DNA of 31,469 nucleotides from Pseudomonadota bacterium (GCA_023417515.1 JAEZFL010000054.1:1-31469); one strand, 5' to 3'; positions 15,220 to 22,845 are shown, counted from the first letter of the stretch. Numbers and translations are program-made. The notes: a model not told the origin generated them from the sequence alone.

Positions 15220-15761
15220 TCGAGACCGAGCGGCTGGTCCTGCGCGGCTGGAGCGCCGACGACGTCGAGCCGTTTATCCGCCATACCAACACCCCGGCGG
15301 TGATGCGCTGGCTCGGCGGCGTCGGCGACGAAGCCGTGGTGAGGGAAATCATCACCGAACGCTTCCCGCGGTGGCAGGAGGAGCGCGGCTTCACCTTCTG
15401 GGCGGTCGAGCGCAAGGAGGACGGCGCGCTGCTCGGCTTTTGCGGGCTCAAGCTCGCCAGCGACGAAGGCACGAGGATCAAGGGCTGGCACGAGATCGGC
15501 TGGCGCCTGCGCGAGGATGCATGGGGCAAGGGCTATGCCAGGGAGGCCGCCTCCGCCTCGCTGGATTTCGCCTTTGACCGGGTGGGTGCGGATCGAGTCG
15601 TCGCGCTGACCGTCATCGGCAACGAGGGCAGCTGGCGCCTGATGGAGCGGCTCGGCATGACGCGCCGGCCCGACCTCGATTATGAAGGGCCGGCATGGGC
15701 GCAGACGCCGGTCATCGTCTATGTGATTGAGAGGGAAGAATGGCAGACGCGAACCTCCTGA
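15216..15761 (+). CDS. GNAT family N-acetyltransferase (RimJ/RimL-like)
   Basis: A 181-residue acetyl-CoA-dependent acetyltransferase of the RimJ/RimL type. It opens with IETERLVLRGWSADDVEPF, the typical start of this subgroup. The central GFCGLKL and EIGWRLREDAWGKGYAREAA segment holds the acetyl-CoA-binding Q/RxxGxG/A motif in the form WGKGYA. ALTVIGNEGSWRLMERLGM is the conserved last helix. Members acetylate protein N-termini, amino groups of metabolites or antibiotics; the substrate here is unknown. The start is a GTG overlapping the previous stop by 4 bases (15216-15219). The 3' end overlaps the carbonic anhydrase gene by 22 bases, so three genes form a tightly coupled unit. Confidence 0.9.
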   Translation: MIETERLVLRGWSADDVEPFIRHTNTPAVMRWLGGVGDEAVVREIITERFPRWQEERGFTFWAVERKEDGALLGFCGLKLASDEGTRIKGWHEIGWRLREDAWGKGYAREAASASLDFAFDRVGADRVVALTVIGNEGSWRLMERLGMTRRPDLDYEGPAWAQTPVIVYVIEREEWQTRTS

Positions 15762-16291
15762 GCTTTGCCGGCAAGGCGCCGCGGATCGACCTGCAGGCGT
15801 TCGTTGCGCCAGGCGCCCAGCTCATCGGCGACATCGAGATCGGGCCCGATGCGAGCATCTGGTACAATTGCGTGCTTCGCGGCGACGTGAACCGAATCCG
15901 GATCGGCGCTCGCACGAACATCCAGGACGGCTCGGTCCTTCACGTCGATTCGCCGCGGCCGGGGACGCCGGACGGGCATCCGACCCTGATCGGAGAGGAC
16001 GTGCTGATCGGCCACCTCGCCATGGTTCATGGCTGCATCCTCGAGGACAGGGCCTTCGTCGGCCTCGGGTCGATCGTCATGGACGGCTGCCGAATCGAGA
16101 GCGACGCCATGCTCGCCGCGGGCGCGATGCTGACGCCTGGCAAGACGATCCCGAGCGGGCAATTATGGGCGGGGCGGCCCGCCAAATATGTCCGTGACCT
16201 GACGCCCGCCGACATCGACGGGATGCGCGCTGGAGTGGCCCATTATGTCGAGCTGGCCAGGCGCCACCGCGAGGCGGTGAAACAGGTCTGA
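15740..16291 (+). CDS. Gamma carbonic anhydrase family protein
   Basis: A 183-residue left-handed beta-helix protein of the gamma carbonic anhydrase/PaaY/YrdA group. Hexapeptide repeats run through most of the chain (LIGDIEIGPDASIWYN, IRIGARTNIQDGSVLH, LIGEDVLIGHLAMVHG). The three histidines expected to bind zinc or iron between subunits of a trimer are present: His68, His92 and His97. The acidic proton-shuttle loop of archaeal Cam is missing, as in most bacterial members, so anhydrase activity is plausible but not certain. A good ribosome site (GAGAGGGAAG) lies inside the end of the acetyltransferase gene, and the ATG at 15740 overlaps that gene. It is convergent with the lipoprotein gene 11 bases away. 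Confidence 0.92.
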   Translation: MADANLLSFAGKAPRIDLQAFVAPGAQLIGDIEIGPDASIWYNCVLRGDVNRIRIGARTNIQDGSVLHVDSPRPGTPDGHPTLIGEDVLIGHLAMVHGCILEDRAFVGLGSIVMDGCRIESDAMLAAGAMLTPGKTIPSGQLWAGRPAKYVRDLTPADIDGMRAGVAHYVELARRHREAVKQV

Positions 16292-16302
16292 AGCCCGCGG
16301 CT

Positions 16303-16794
16303 CTAACGCCCGAGGACGCTCCTCAGGCCCTCCAGCCGGCGATGCTGGTCGTTGGCGAGCGCCTGCGCGGCGCTCAGCGCCTCCTGCAGCGCCGCATGAT
16401 CCGATTCGCTGGTCGGCACGTCCGCGCGCTCGATCGCCAGGCGGTCGAGGTCGGCGAGCGCGGTCGTCGTTGCCGCGCGCGCGACCTCGGCCCGCGAGAT
16501 CGCTTCCTGTGCCTGGACCCAGCGGTCGGAGCCGGACGAGCCCGCGTCCCGGGCCAGCGTCGCGGCACGCGGATAAGCGCGCTCGAACGCCGCGTCGCCG
16601 GCGCGGGCGCGGGCCAGCAGGTCGGCGATCCGATTGCGGAAGGCGGGATCGGGCGCGACCGGCGGGTCGACCCGGATCGGCTCCTCCATCGACAGCTGCT
16701 CGACCGGCCGCGGCGCCAGCGACGGGAAGTCGCCGCCGCTCGCACAACCGGCGACGAGAAGGGCAGGGAGGAGGGGGGCGAGGAGGACGCGCAC
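16303..16794 (-). CDS. Small lipoprotein of unknown function
   Basis: A 163-residue predicted lipoprotein. The signal peptide MRVLLAPLLPALLVAGC ends in a lipobox (LVAGC, lipidated Cys17), so the mature protein should be membrane-anchored in the periplasm. The mature part is Ala/Arg/Asp-rich and predicted helical (IADLLARARAGDAAFERAYP, QAQEAISRAEVARAATTTAL, ALQEALSAAQALANDQHRRL), suggesting a helical bundle or coiled coil. I recognise no family. The start is a GTG at 16794 with no strong ribosome site. It lies between the gamma carbonic anhydrase (convergent) and tRNA-Arg (divergent). Confidence 0.72.
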   Translation of the reverse strand: MRVLLAPLLPALLVAGCASGGDFPSLAPRPVEQLSMEEPIRVDPPVAPDPAFRNRIADLLARARAGDAAFERAYPRAATLARDAGSSGSDRWVQAQEAISRAEVARAATTTALADLDRLAIERADVPTSESDHAALQEALSAAQALANDQHRRLEGLRSVLGR

Positions 16795-16834
16795 GCAAAT
16801 TGCTTAAGGAGGCGAATAGGGTTCGGCAACGGGC

Positions 16835-16863
16835 TTGCGCAATCGCGATCATCCCCCTATCTG
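16835..16863 (+). promoter_or_regulatory. Possible tRNA-Arg promoter
   Basis: TTGCGC (16835-16840) and TATCTG (16858-16863) are separated by 17 bases and end 14 bases before the tRNA. The first element is close to the -35 consensus and the second is a weak -10. Spacing and position are right, but the match is modest. Confidence 0.35.
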
Positions 16864-16877
16864 GCCGTCTCTCTCGG

Positions 16878-16954
16878 GCGCCCGTAGCTCAGCTGGATAG
16901 AGCACCAGACTACGAATCTGGGGGTCGGAGGTTCGAATCCTTCCGGGCGCGCCA
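16878..16954 (+). tRNA. tRNA-Arg (anticodon ACG)
   Basis: A complete 77-base tRNA with encoded CCA (16952-16954). The acceptor stem GCGCCCG (16878-16884) pairs with CGGGCGC (16944-16950). The D-arm contains AGCTCAGCTGGATAGAGC. The anticodon arm is CCAGA-CTACGAA-TCTGG with anticodon ACG at 16912-16914, which reads CGN arginine codons after A34-to-inosine editing by TadA. The T-arm is GTTCGAATCC. The 3' end of this gene is duplicated 1.7 kb downstream (18634-18646). Confidence 0.97.
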
Positions 16955-16968
16955 CTCATCAGAATCTG

Positions 16969-16989
16969 CTGCGGAAATCCGCGGTTTTT
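16969..16989 (+). terminator. Rho-independent terminator after tRNA-Arg
   Basis: Stem CTGCGG (16969-16974) and CCGCGG (16979-16984), with one T-G pair, around an AAAT loop, followed at once by TTTTT (16985-16989). It starts 15 bases after the tRNA CCA, as expected for a tRNA transcript terminator. Confidence 0.75.
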
Positions 16990-17124
16990 CGTTTCGCCCA
17001 GCAGAATGGAGGTGGGCACCCGCAGCCAGGTTTGGCCGGAAGCGGATGGTCGGGTCCTGGTGACTTTTTGCTAAGGGCAGACAATGCCCAAACGACGTCT
17101 CGAGAGCCGCCCGCCAGGAAGCCG

Positions 17125-18432
17125 TTATCGTTTTGGCGCTCCCCACGCCTGTCGGAACAAGGCGACCGTGGCCGCCCAGACCGCTAATCGTGCCCGGCCC
17201 TCTCCTTCAACCGAAGCTCCTGAGCTTTGGTCGATCGGATCGATCAGCCTACCTGCCAGGTTGTGGCCAGCGTCAGGAAAAATCAGCGACACGGTCATCA
17301 GTCCGGCTTCAGCTCGTCGCTCTGCGATGTTCTGGCTCATTCCCGCGGAATCCCATGTTCGGTCCTGCTCGCCTCCTGCCACGAGCAGCAATCCACGAAA
17401 CCGCTCTATTGGGATGCGGGCCGCCGCCGCCCTGGCAGGGAAACGCCAACGCCCCGTGTCCTTTGCGTCGCGGCTTCGACCCGGTCCTCCGAAGGGTACA
17501 AACGGCAGTGGACGGCCACTGATCGAAAAGGAGGGCGAGCCTGTCGCCTCGACGCTGCCGGAGCCAAACCCTTCCCACACAACATCGCTCGGGACGATCG
17601 CAGCGACGGCATCCACCCAGTCGTAGGTGGCGGCTGCAAGGATGGCGAACTCGGCCCCCTTGGACACGCCCCATAATCCAATCCGATCAGCGTCGATGCG
17701 TGGGTCCCCTCTTGCCCATCGATAGACCTGCTCAATTCGATCCACCGGGATTTCGGAGAAGGTCGTCGGAAGACCTGGGATGGCAGGACCACTTCCGCGA
17801 TCCGGAGAGTAATAAGGCAAGCCGAGGGCGGCGAAGCCTTCGCTCGCGAGTCGTGGCGCAATGTGTCGAGCGGAACCATCATTCCCTTCCGAGCCGCCGA
17901 GCACGATGATGAGCGGCAGCGGCGCTGCGGCGCCGGCAGGTCGAGCGAGAAAAGCCCCAGGAAATTCATCCACCGTTTCCACTATGACGTTGGGTGGTTC
18001 CGGCAGCTGGTAGGTTGCTTCGGATCTGGAAGCTGACGATTCAGCCCGGATGAGGACCTGATCAACCGGCGGAAAAGGCCCATCCTCCACGGGCGCCATC
18101 ACCCAAAATGGCGCTTCCGGCTCCCTGCCGCGCCAATCCCCACTGGCGGGTACGGCGCCGGCGGGAACCCGGCCTTGACTATCTGCGACGTAGACTGCGG
18201 ACGCACCAAATACAGGACGGGCTCCGTCAGGCGGAGTTCGGAAATAGCTGACCCGGACTTCCTCGCCGGGCGCAAAGCCAGACAGTGCGAATCTCGGGGC
18301 TCCTGATGCGGAGCCTTCCACCGGTGAGACAATCTCGATTGCCTGAGCGGACGCCGATCCCCCGCCGAGAGCGGAGATCGATGCAAATGCTACAGCGGCC
18401 AGAAACCCGGCGAGGGACTGCGTCATCGTCAT
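17125..18432 (-). CDS. Secreted acyl-CoA thioesterase/BAAT C-terminal domain hydrolase
   Basis: A 435-residue alpha/beta-hydrolase with an N-terminal signal peptide (about residues 1-30, ending SASAQA). An N-terminal domain follows (IVSPVEGSASGAPRFALSGF, VRVSYFR) resembling the BAAT/acyl-CoA thioesterase N-terminal beta domain. In the hydrolase part, LPLIIVLGGSEGNDG is the oxyanion strand, GLWGVSKGAEFAIL carries the nucleophile in the GxSKGAE motif typical of BAAT-C proteins, LLVAGGEQDRTWDS supplies the acid and FPDAGHNLAG the histidine. A secretory signal makes a true acyl-CoA substrate unlikely; an ester or peptide is more plausible. Base composition is lower in GC than its neighbours, and it is the only gene inside the putative tRNA-Arg insertion. 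Starts at 18432 or 18426 (MTMTQ) are both possible. Confidence 0.83.
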   Translation of the reverse strand: MTMTQSLAGFLAAVAFASISALGGGSASAQAIEIVSPVEGSASGAPRFALSGFAPGEEVRVSYFRTPPDGARPVFGASAVYVADSQGRVPAGAVPASGDWRGREPEAPFWVMAPVEDGPFPPVDQVLIRAESSASRSEATYQLPEPPNVIVETVDEFPGAFLARPAGAAAPLPLIIVLGGSEGNDGSARHIAPRLASEGFAALGLPYYSPDRGSGPAIPGLPTTFSEIPVDRIEQVYRWARGDPRIDADRIGLWGVSKGAEFAILAAATYDWVDAVAAIVPSDVVWEGFGSGSVEATGSPSFSISGRPLPFVPFGGPGRSRDAKDTGRWRFPARAAAARIPIERFRGLLLVAGGEQDRTWDSAGMSQNIAERRAEAGLMTVSLIFPDAGHNLAGRLIDPIDQSSGASVEGEGRARLAVWAATVALFRQAWGAPKR

Positions 18433-18633
18433 GCCTCAGCGAACCCGAAATCGTCGTCGATGGCAACATGGGGCTGGTTAGGCGTTCTGTTCGGCTATTC
18501 GTCGAGGACTGTGGAAGTCTGCTTCCCGGTCGTCCCAGGACGCCCCCGAACGACGACAATTGGCGCATTCCGGACTCAGCGGTTGAGCAGGACGGAAATT
18601 TTCCAATGATCTGAGTGCCCATCATATTCATCT

Positions 18634-18646
18634 CGGGCGCGCCACT
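18634..18646. repeat. Second copy of tRNA-Arg 3' end (putative att site)
   Basis: CGGGCGCGCCACT, identical to 16944-16956 inside and just after tRNA-Arg. It stands alone here, with no tRNA body upstream, so it is a 3'-end fragment rather than a second tRNA. It separates the hydrolase region from the cytochrome oxidase operon. Confidence 0.55.
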
Positions 18647-18687
18647 TTCAGAAATCGCGACTTTGACCGCCCCGCGCCCTCGCGTGA

Positions 18688-19389
18688 CTAAGGCGCGGTG
18701 GGCGCCGCGTCTGCCGGTGCCGGTGCCGGCGCCGGCGCGGGGAACGGTGGGGCGCCCGGCGAGACCCGCGCGAGATAGGCGATGAGATGGGCGCGGTCGC
18801 GCGGGTTCCTGAGGCCGGCGAAGGCCATTCGCGTGCCGGGTATCGCGCGGGACGGGCTGGTCAGGAACTGGTCGAGCGCCTCGTAGGTCCATTGGCCGCC
18901 ATGCGCGGTGAGCGCCGGCGAATAGCTGAAGCCGCCATGCCCCGCGACGGGGCGGCCGACGATTCCGTGGAGGTTGGGCCCGGTCCGGTTGGGGCCGCCC
19001 GCCTCGAATGTGTGGCACGACATGCAGACCTGGGCGGTGCGCTCGCCGCGGCCGGCATCGGCCCCTGCGAGCAGGGTGCCGAGGTCGACCGGCACCGCCG
19101 GGCCGGCGGCTTGCTGGGCGGATTGCGGAAGGGTCACCCGTCCTGCCTCGAGGTCGCGGACATAGCCGAGCAGGATCTCGCGGTCTCCGGGCCGCGCCTC
19201 GCCGCCGGGCCAGTTGCGCTGTGCGCTGGCGAGGTCGACCGGTGCCACGCCCTCGATCGGATAGCCGCGCCGCTCGGGATAAGTGATCGGCATCGCCCAG
19301 CTCGCGAACCACAGGCAGAAGCCCAACGTGCCGAAGGCCAGTCCGATCGCCCCGGCGATCTTGGCCCGTTCCCAGGACCCCTGGCTCAT
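18688..19389 (-). CDS. Membrane-anchored c-type cytochrome of the oxidase operon
   Basis: A 233-residue monohaem cytochrome c. An N-terminal membrane anchor (about residues 11-31, AGAIGLAFGTLGFCLWFASW) is followed by a linker. The class I cytochrome c domain begins near residue 100: haem motif CMSCH (Cys122, Cys125, His126), conserved GPNLHGIVGRP, YSPALTAHGGQWTYEALDQF and the axial methionine in GTRMAF (Met188). A Pro/Ala-rich tail (PAPAPAPAPADAAP) closes it. It should deliver electrons to the CuA site of subunit II on the periplasmic face. The ATG at 19389 overlaps the subunit IV stop (ATGA), so it is the last gene of the operon. The open frame extends upstream to 19518, but that part is the subunit IV gene in another frame. 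Confidence 0.92.
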   Translation of the reverse strand: MSQGSWERAKIAGAIGLAFGTLGFCLWFASWAMPITYPERRGYPIEGVAPVDLASAQRNWPGGEARPGDREILLGYVRDLEAGRVTLPQSAQQAAGPAVPVDLGTLLAGADAGRGERTAQVCMSCHTFEAGGPNRTGPNLHGIVGRPVAGHGGFSYSPALTAHGGQWTYEALDQFLTSPSRAIPGTRMAFAGLRNPRDRAHLIAYLARVSPGAPPFPAPAPAPAPADAAPTAP

Positions 19390-19775
19390 CCGCCGCCTCC
19401 CAGGAACAGGATTCGAGTCCAGAAGGTGTAATCGGCCTCGATCCACATCAGGTAGATCAGGGTGCCGAGCGCCAGCGGCGGCACCAGGATTGCGTAGACC
19501 AGAGCCATCCGCTCCCACGCCATGTGCATGAAGATCGCGACGATCAGCCCGGCCTTCAGAAGCATGAAGGTGACGATCAGGATCCAGCGCAGAGCGCCCT
19601 CCACCTGGAAATAGTCGACCAGGTAGGAAAGCGTGCTGAGCACGAAGAGATAGCCCCAGACCTTGAGATAGACGCCGATCGGATGCGTCTGGCCGGTGCC
19701 GAGCGCCGCGCCGTGGCCGGCATCGTCATGAGCGCCGTGGGCCGCATCCGCATGGGGGTGGGACGTATGGTTCAT
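19386..19775 (-). CDS. Cytochrome c oxidase subunit IV family protein
   Basis: A 129-residue small membrane subunit of a haem-copper oxidase (prokaryotic COX4/CyoD type). It has three transmembrane helices at about residues 33-52, 60-82 and 90-112, with the family pattern VWGYLFVLSTLSYLVDYF, FMLLKAGLIVAIFMHMAWER and VYAILVPPLALGTLIYLMW. The cytoplasmic N-terminal ~29 residues contain seven histidines (positions 3, 6, 8, 13, 16, 21, 29), an unusually dense run that might bind metal. It starts 7 bases after the upstream subunit III gene and overlaps the cytochrome c gene by 4 bases. Its role is in assembly or stability of the oxidase by family analogy. Confidence 0.88.
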   Translation of the reverse strand: MNHTSHPHADAAHGAHDDAGHGAALGTGQTHPIGVYLKVWGYLFVLSTLSYLVDYFQVEGALRWILIVTFMLLKAGLIVAIFMHMAWERMALVYAILVPPLALGTLIYLMWIEADYTFWTRILFLGGGG

Positions 19776-19782
19776 CGGCTCC

Positions 19783-20478
19783 TCACCACAGATAGAAGAA
19801 AGCGAAGATGAAGACCCAGACGAGGTCGACGAAGTGCCAGTAGAGGCCGGCGATCTCGACCGCCGCGTAGCCCCGCTTCTCGTAATGGCCGCGAAGAACC
19901 TTCGACGCGACGATCAGCAGCATGATCACTCCGACCGAGACGTGGAGGCCGTGGAAGCCGGTGATCATGAAGAAGGAGGCGCCGAACTGCTCCGCGCCCC
20001 ACGGATTGGTCCAGGGCCGAACGCCTTCGTGGATGAGCTTCGACCATTCGAACGCCTGCATCCCGACGAAGGACGCGCCCAGGATGGCGGTCGCGAACAT
20101 CAGGGCGGCGGTGGCCTTGCGGTTGCGCCGGTAGCCGTAATTCACCGCCATCGCCATCGTGCCCGACGACGAGATCAGCACGAAGGTCATGATCGCGATG
20201 AGGAGCAGCGGCACCGACTGCCCGGCGATGGTGAGGCTGAACACCTCGCTGGCGTTGGGCCAGGGCGCGGTCACCGACGTGCGCATCGTCATGTAGGAGA
20301 CGAGGAAGCTCGAGAAGATGAAGGTGTCGGAGAGGAGGAAGATCCACATCATGGCCTTCCCCCAATGGACCTGGCGGAAGGCCTCCTGGTCGCCGGACCA
20401 GTCGGCGGCGAGGTCGCGCAGCGCCTGCGGCGGACCGCCGGGGGCCTCGTCTGCGTCGGTACGCATCACCGTCGACAT
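19783..20478 (-). CDS. Cytochrome c oxidase subunit III (second, C-terminal-type copy)
   Basis: A 231-residue haem-copper oxidase subunit III. It begins with a soluble N-terminus, then VHWGKAMMWIFLLSDTFIFSSFLVSY, the segment at the start of short subunit III proteins. Further helices include VPLLLIAIMTFVLISSSGTM and ATAILGASFVGMQAFEWSKLI. The signature FFMITGFHGLHVSVGVIMLL and the final GLYWHFVDLVWVFIFAFFYLW are the strongly conserved subunit III end. Subunit III stabilises proton uptake through the D channel. It is the second of two tandem subunit III genes, 16 bases after the first and 7 before subunit IV. Confidence 0.93.
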   Translation of the reverse strand: MSTVMRTDADEAPGGPPQALRDLAADWSGDQEAFRQVHWGKAMMWIFLLSDTFIFSSFLVSYMTMRTSVTAPWPNASEVFSLTIAGQSVPLLLIAIMTFVLISSSGTMAMAVNYGYRRNRKATAALMFATAILGASFVGMQAFEWSKLIHEGVRPWTNPWGAEQFGASFFMITGFHGLHVSVGVIMLLIVASKVLRGHYEKRGYAAVEIAGLYWHFVDLVWVFIFAFFYLW

Positions 20479-20494
20479 GCCAGACGCCTCCTTG

Positions 20495-21106
20495 TCAGGT
20501 CGCCACGAACAGCCCCAGCATCACAAGCCACACGAACAACAGGAAATGCCAATAGGTCGCGGTCAGCTGGACCCGAAGGCCCGAGCCGTCGGTGAGTCCG
20601 AGCAGCGCCCTTGCCCAGAAATAGAGGCCGCCGAGCACGTGGACGCCGTGGAGCGCCGTGATCAGGTAGAAAAAGGCCGCCGCCGGGTCCCCGCGCAGGC
20701 CATGGCCGGCGGCGGCGAGCTCGCGCCACAGCAGCAGCTGGCCGATCAGGAAGATGACACCGAGCAGGCCGGCGGCGAGAACCCAGGCGCCGCTCGATCG
20801 CCCGCGCCGAGCGCTGATCCGCGCCGCTTCCCAGGTCAGGCTGGCGAGGAACAGGGTCGCCGTATTGCCCCACAACAAGGGCGGCTCCGCCAGCGGCCGC
20901 CAGCCGCCCATCGGGCCGTGCGCCATGCCGGGCATGCCCATGCGCATGAGATAGGCCGAGGTGACGAGCCCGAACAGAACCGCCGCGACTCCGAAATAGA
21001 GAACCAGCAAGACCTTCGCCGCGGGCGGCCGGTCGCTGCCGCCCGCGGCGGGGCTGGCGCCGGGAGTCTCCCAGCTCTTCTCGGCAAGGCGGGAGACCAG
21101 GCTCAT
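20495..21106 (-). CDS. Cytochrome c oxidase subunit III-like protein (first copy)
   Basis: A 203-residue subunit III-like membrane protein with about five helices. Conserved family elements are LWGNTATLFLASLTWEAARI, FLIGQLLLWRELAAAGHGL, FFYLITALHGVHVLGGLYFW and the ending LTATYWHFLLFVWLVMLGLFV. After the first helix there is a Met/His-rich loop (LMRMGMPGMAHGPMGG, about residues 53-68). The ATG at 21106 overlaps the ctaD stop (ATGA). Two dissimilar subunit III genes in a row are known from some alphaproteobacterial oxidases (the Bradyrhizobium CoxO/CoxP pair is the precedent I recall). Both copies here keep the full signature. Confidence 0.9.
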   Translation of the reverse strand: MSLVSRLAEKSWETPGASPAAGGSDRPPAAKVLLVLYFGVAAVLFGLVTSAYLMRMGMPGMAHGPMGGWRPLAEPPLLWGNTATLFLASLTWEAARISARRGRSSGAWVLAAGLLGVIFLIGQLLLWRELAAAGHGLRGDPAAAFFYLITALHGVHVLGGLYFWARALLGLTDGSGLRVQLTATYWHFLLFVWLVMLGLFVAT

Positions 21107-22845
21107 GGCTTCAGGTCTCCGGGGCCGGCGGCGGGCGGCGGCTCGTTCTGGGGCACGAAGTCGCGCGGGGCGCCGGGCACGCTATAGTCATAGGCCCAGC
21201 GATAGACGGTCGGCAGCTTGTCGCCCCAATTGCCGTGCGCCGGCGGCGTGTCCGGGGTCTGCCACTCGAGCGACGCCGCGCCCCATGGATTGGGATCGGC
21301 TTTCGGTCCCCGGAACAGGCTCCAGATCATGTTGGCGAAGAACAGGAACTGCGCTGCGAACACGAAACCGGCGGCGATGGTGATGCCCATGTTGGCGTAG
21401 TGGACGCTCTCCGGGATGAACATCGTCTCGCCCAGCGCATAATAGCGCCGCGGAACGCCGAGCATTCCGATATAATGCATCGGCAGGAAGATCGCATAGG
21501 CACCGAGGAAGGTGATCCAGAAGTGGGCGCGCGCCAGCGTGTCGTTCCACATCCGCCCGGTGATCTTGGGATACCAATGATAGATCGCGCCGAAGATCAC
21601 CAGGATCGGCGACACCCCCATCACCATGTGGAAATGGCCGATCACGAAAAAGGTGTCGGACAGCGGCACGTCGACGCTGACGTTTCCGAGGAACAGGCCG
21701 GACAGGCCGCCATGGATGAAGGTGAAGAGGAAGGCGATGGCGAACAGCATCGGCACCCTGAGGTGGATGTCGCCGCGCCACAAGGTGAGCAGCCAGTTAT
21801 AGACCTTGATCGCGGTCGGGATGGCGATGATCAGGGTCGAGGTCGCGAAGAAGAACCCGAAATAGGGGTTCATGCCCGAGACATACATGTGGTGCGCCCA
21901 CACGAAGAAGGACAGGGCGCCGATGATCACGATCGCCCACACCATCATCCGGTAGCCGAAGATGTTCTTGCGCGCGTGCACGCTGATCAGGTCGGACACG
22001 ATGCCGAAGGCGGGCAGGGCGACGATGTAGACCTCGGGGTGGCCGAAGAACCAGAACAAATGCTGGAACAGGATCGGCGACCCGCCCTCATGGCCGGTCT
22101 GGGCGCCCATCGAGATGATCGTCGGAACGAAGAAGCTGGTGCCGGCGACCGAGTCCAGGATCGTCATCACCGCGGCGACGAACAAGGCCGGGAAGGCGAG
22201 AAGGCCCATGATGCTGGCGACGAAGATGCCCCACACGCTGCACGGCATCCGCATCAGCGTCATGCCCTTGGTGCGTGCCTGAAGGACGGTGGTGACGTAG
22301 TTGAGGCCGCCCATGGTGAAGGCGACGATGAAGATGGCGAGGCTCGCCATCATCATGATGATCCCCCAGCTCGCGCCTGGAGTGCCTTCGAGAATCGTTT
22401 GCGGCGGGTAGAGCGTCCAGCCGCCGCCGGTCGGCCCGCCCGGAACGAACAGGCTCGCCACCAGAACGATCACCGACAGCAGATAGACCCAGTAGCTCAG
22501 CATGTTGACGAACGGGAACACCATGTCCCGGGCGCCGATCATCAGCGGGATGAGGTAGTTGCCGAACCCGCCCAGCAGCAGTGCGGTGAGCAGGTACACG
22601 ACCATGATCATGCCGTGCATGGTGACGAACTGGAGGTAGTTTTCCGGCTGGATGAACTGGAACTCACCCGGAAAGCCGAGCTGAAGGCGCATCAGGAACG
22701 ACAGGACGAGCGCGAGCAGGCCGACCGAGACGGCGGTCACCCCATATTGGATGGCGATGACCTTATGGTCCTGGCTCCACACATATTTGCCGATCCACGT
22801 CTTGGGATGGTGAAGCGGCGCCAGGTCGTCTGCGATCGTCGCCAT
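21103..22845 (-). CDS. ctaD: Cytochrome c oxidase subunit I (aa3-type, A1 family)
   Basis: The 580-residue catalytic subunit of a proton-pumping cytochrome c oxidase. Haem a ligands are His77 (FVTMHGMI) and His406; the haem a3 ligand is His404 (FVIGHFHMVMG). CuB ligands are His269, His318 and His319. The cross-linked tyrosine and D-channel glutamate appear in GHPEVY (Glu271, Tyr273), and the D-channel entry in GARDMVFP (Asp107). The K-channel lysine is Lys347 (IPTAIKVYN). Together these place it in the A1 class. The ATG at 22845 overlaps the ctaC stop (TGATG); the frame extends upstream only as the shadow of ctaC. The length is typical. Confidence 0.97.
   Translation of the reverse strand: MATIADDLAPLHHPKTWIGKYVWSQDHKVIAIQYGVTAVSVGLLALVLSFLMRLQLGFPGEFQFIQPENYLQFVTMHGMIMVVYLLTALLLGGFGNYLIPLMIGARDMVFPFVNMLSYWVYLLSVIVLVASLFVPGGPTGGGWTLYPPQTILEGTPGASWGIIMMMASLAIFIVAFTMGGLNYVTTVLQARTKGMTLMRMPCSVWGIFVASIMGLLAFPALFVAAVMTILDSVAGTSFFVPTIISMGAQTGHEGGSPILFQHLFWFFGHPEVYIVALPAFGIVSDLISVHARKNIFGYRMMVWAIVIIGALSFFVWAHHMYVSGMNPYFGFFFATSTLIIAIPTAIKVYNWLLTLWRGDIHLRVPMLFAIAFLFTFIHGGLSGLFLGNVSVDVPLSDTFFVIGHFHMVMGVSPILVIFGAIYHWYPKITGRMWNDTLARAHFWITFLGAYAIFLPMHYIGMLGVPRRYYALGETMFIPESVHYANMGITIAAGFVFAAQFLFFANMIWSLFRGPKADPNPWGAASLEWQTPDTPPAHGNWGDKLPTVYRWAYDYSVPGAPRDFVPQNEPPPAAGPGDLKP

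Larger units (their letters stand above)
16944..18646. mobile_element. Putative tRNA-Arg-targeted mini-island (no integrase visible)
   Basis: The 13 bases CGGGCGCGCCACT covering the acceptor 3' strand, discriminator, CCA and two following bases (16944-16956) recur exactly at 18634-18646. A short TCAGAA follows both copies with a one-base offset. The enclosed 1.7 kb holds one hydrolase gene and no integrase. It is poorer in GC: three hand-counted 60-base lines from 17221 have 34, 34 and 37 G+C, against 46 in the line at 19201 in the cytochrome c gene. tRNA 3' ends are common integration sites, and the duplicated end is the usual mark. The repeat is short, so chance is not excluded. Confidence 0.5.

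Noticed and set aside
16910..17146. Minus-strand ORF ending ARKDSNLRPPDS, and a plus-strand ORF containing VAQLDRAPDYESGGRRFESFRAR over the same place
   Set aside because: These are well-known false peptides from reading tRNA-Arg on either strand; the tRNA explains the sequence.
18433..18633. Search for an integrase remnant between the BAAT-type hydrolase and the second tRNA-end copy
   Set aside because: No frame here shows a tyrosine-recombinase motif; the stretch holds no gene I can support.
18672..18698. Inverted repeat CCGCGCC / GGCGCGG at the end of the cytochrome c gene as a terminator
   Set aside because: It overlaps the coding end, has a 13-base loop and no T-run; in this GC range it is not convincing.
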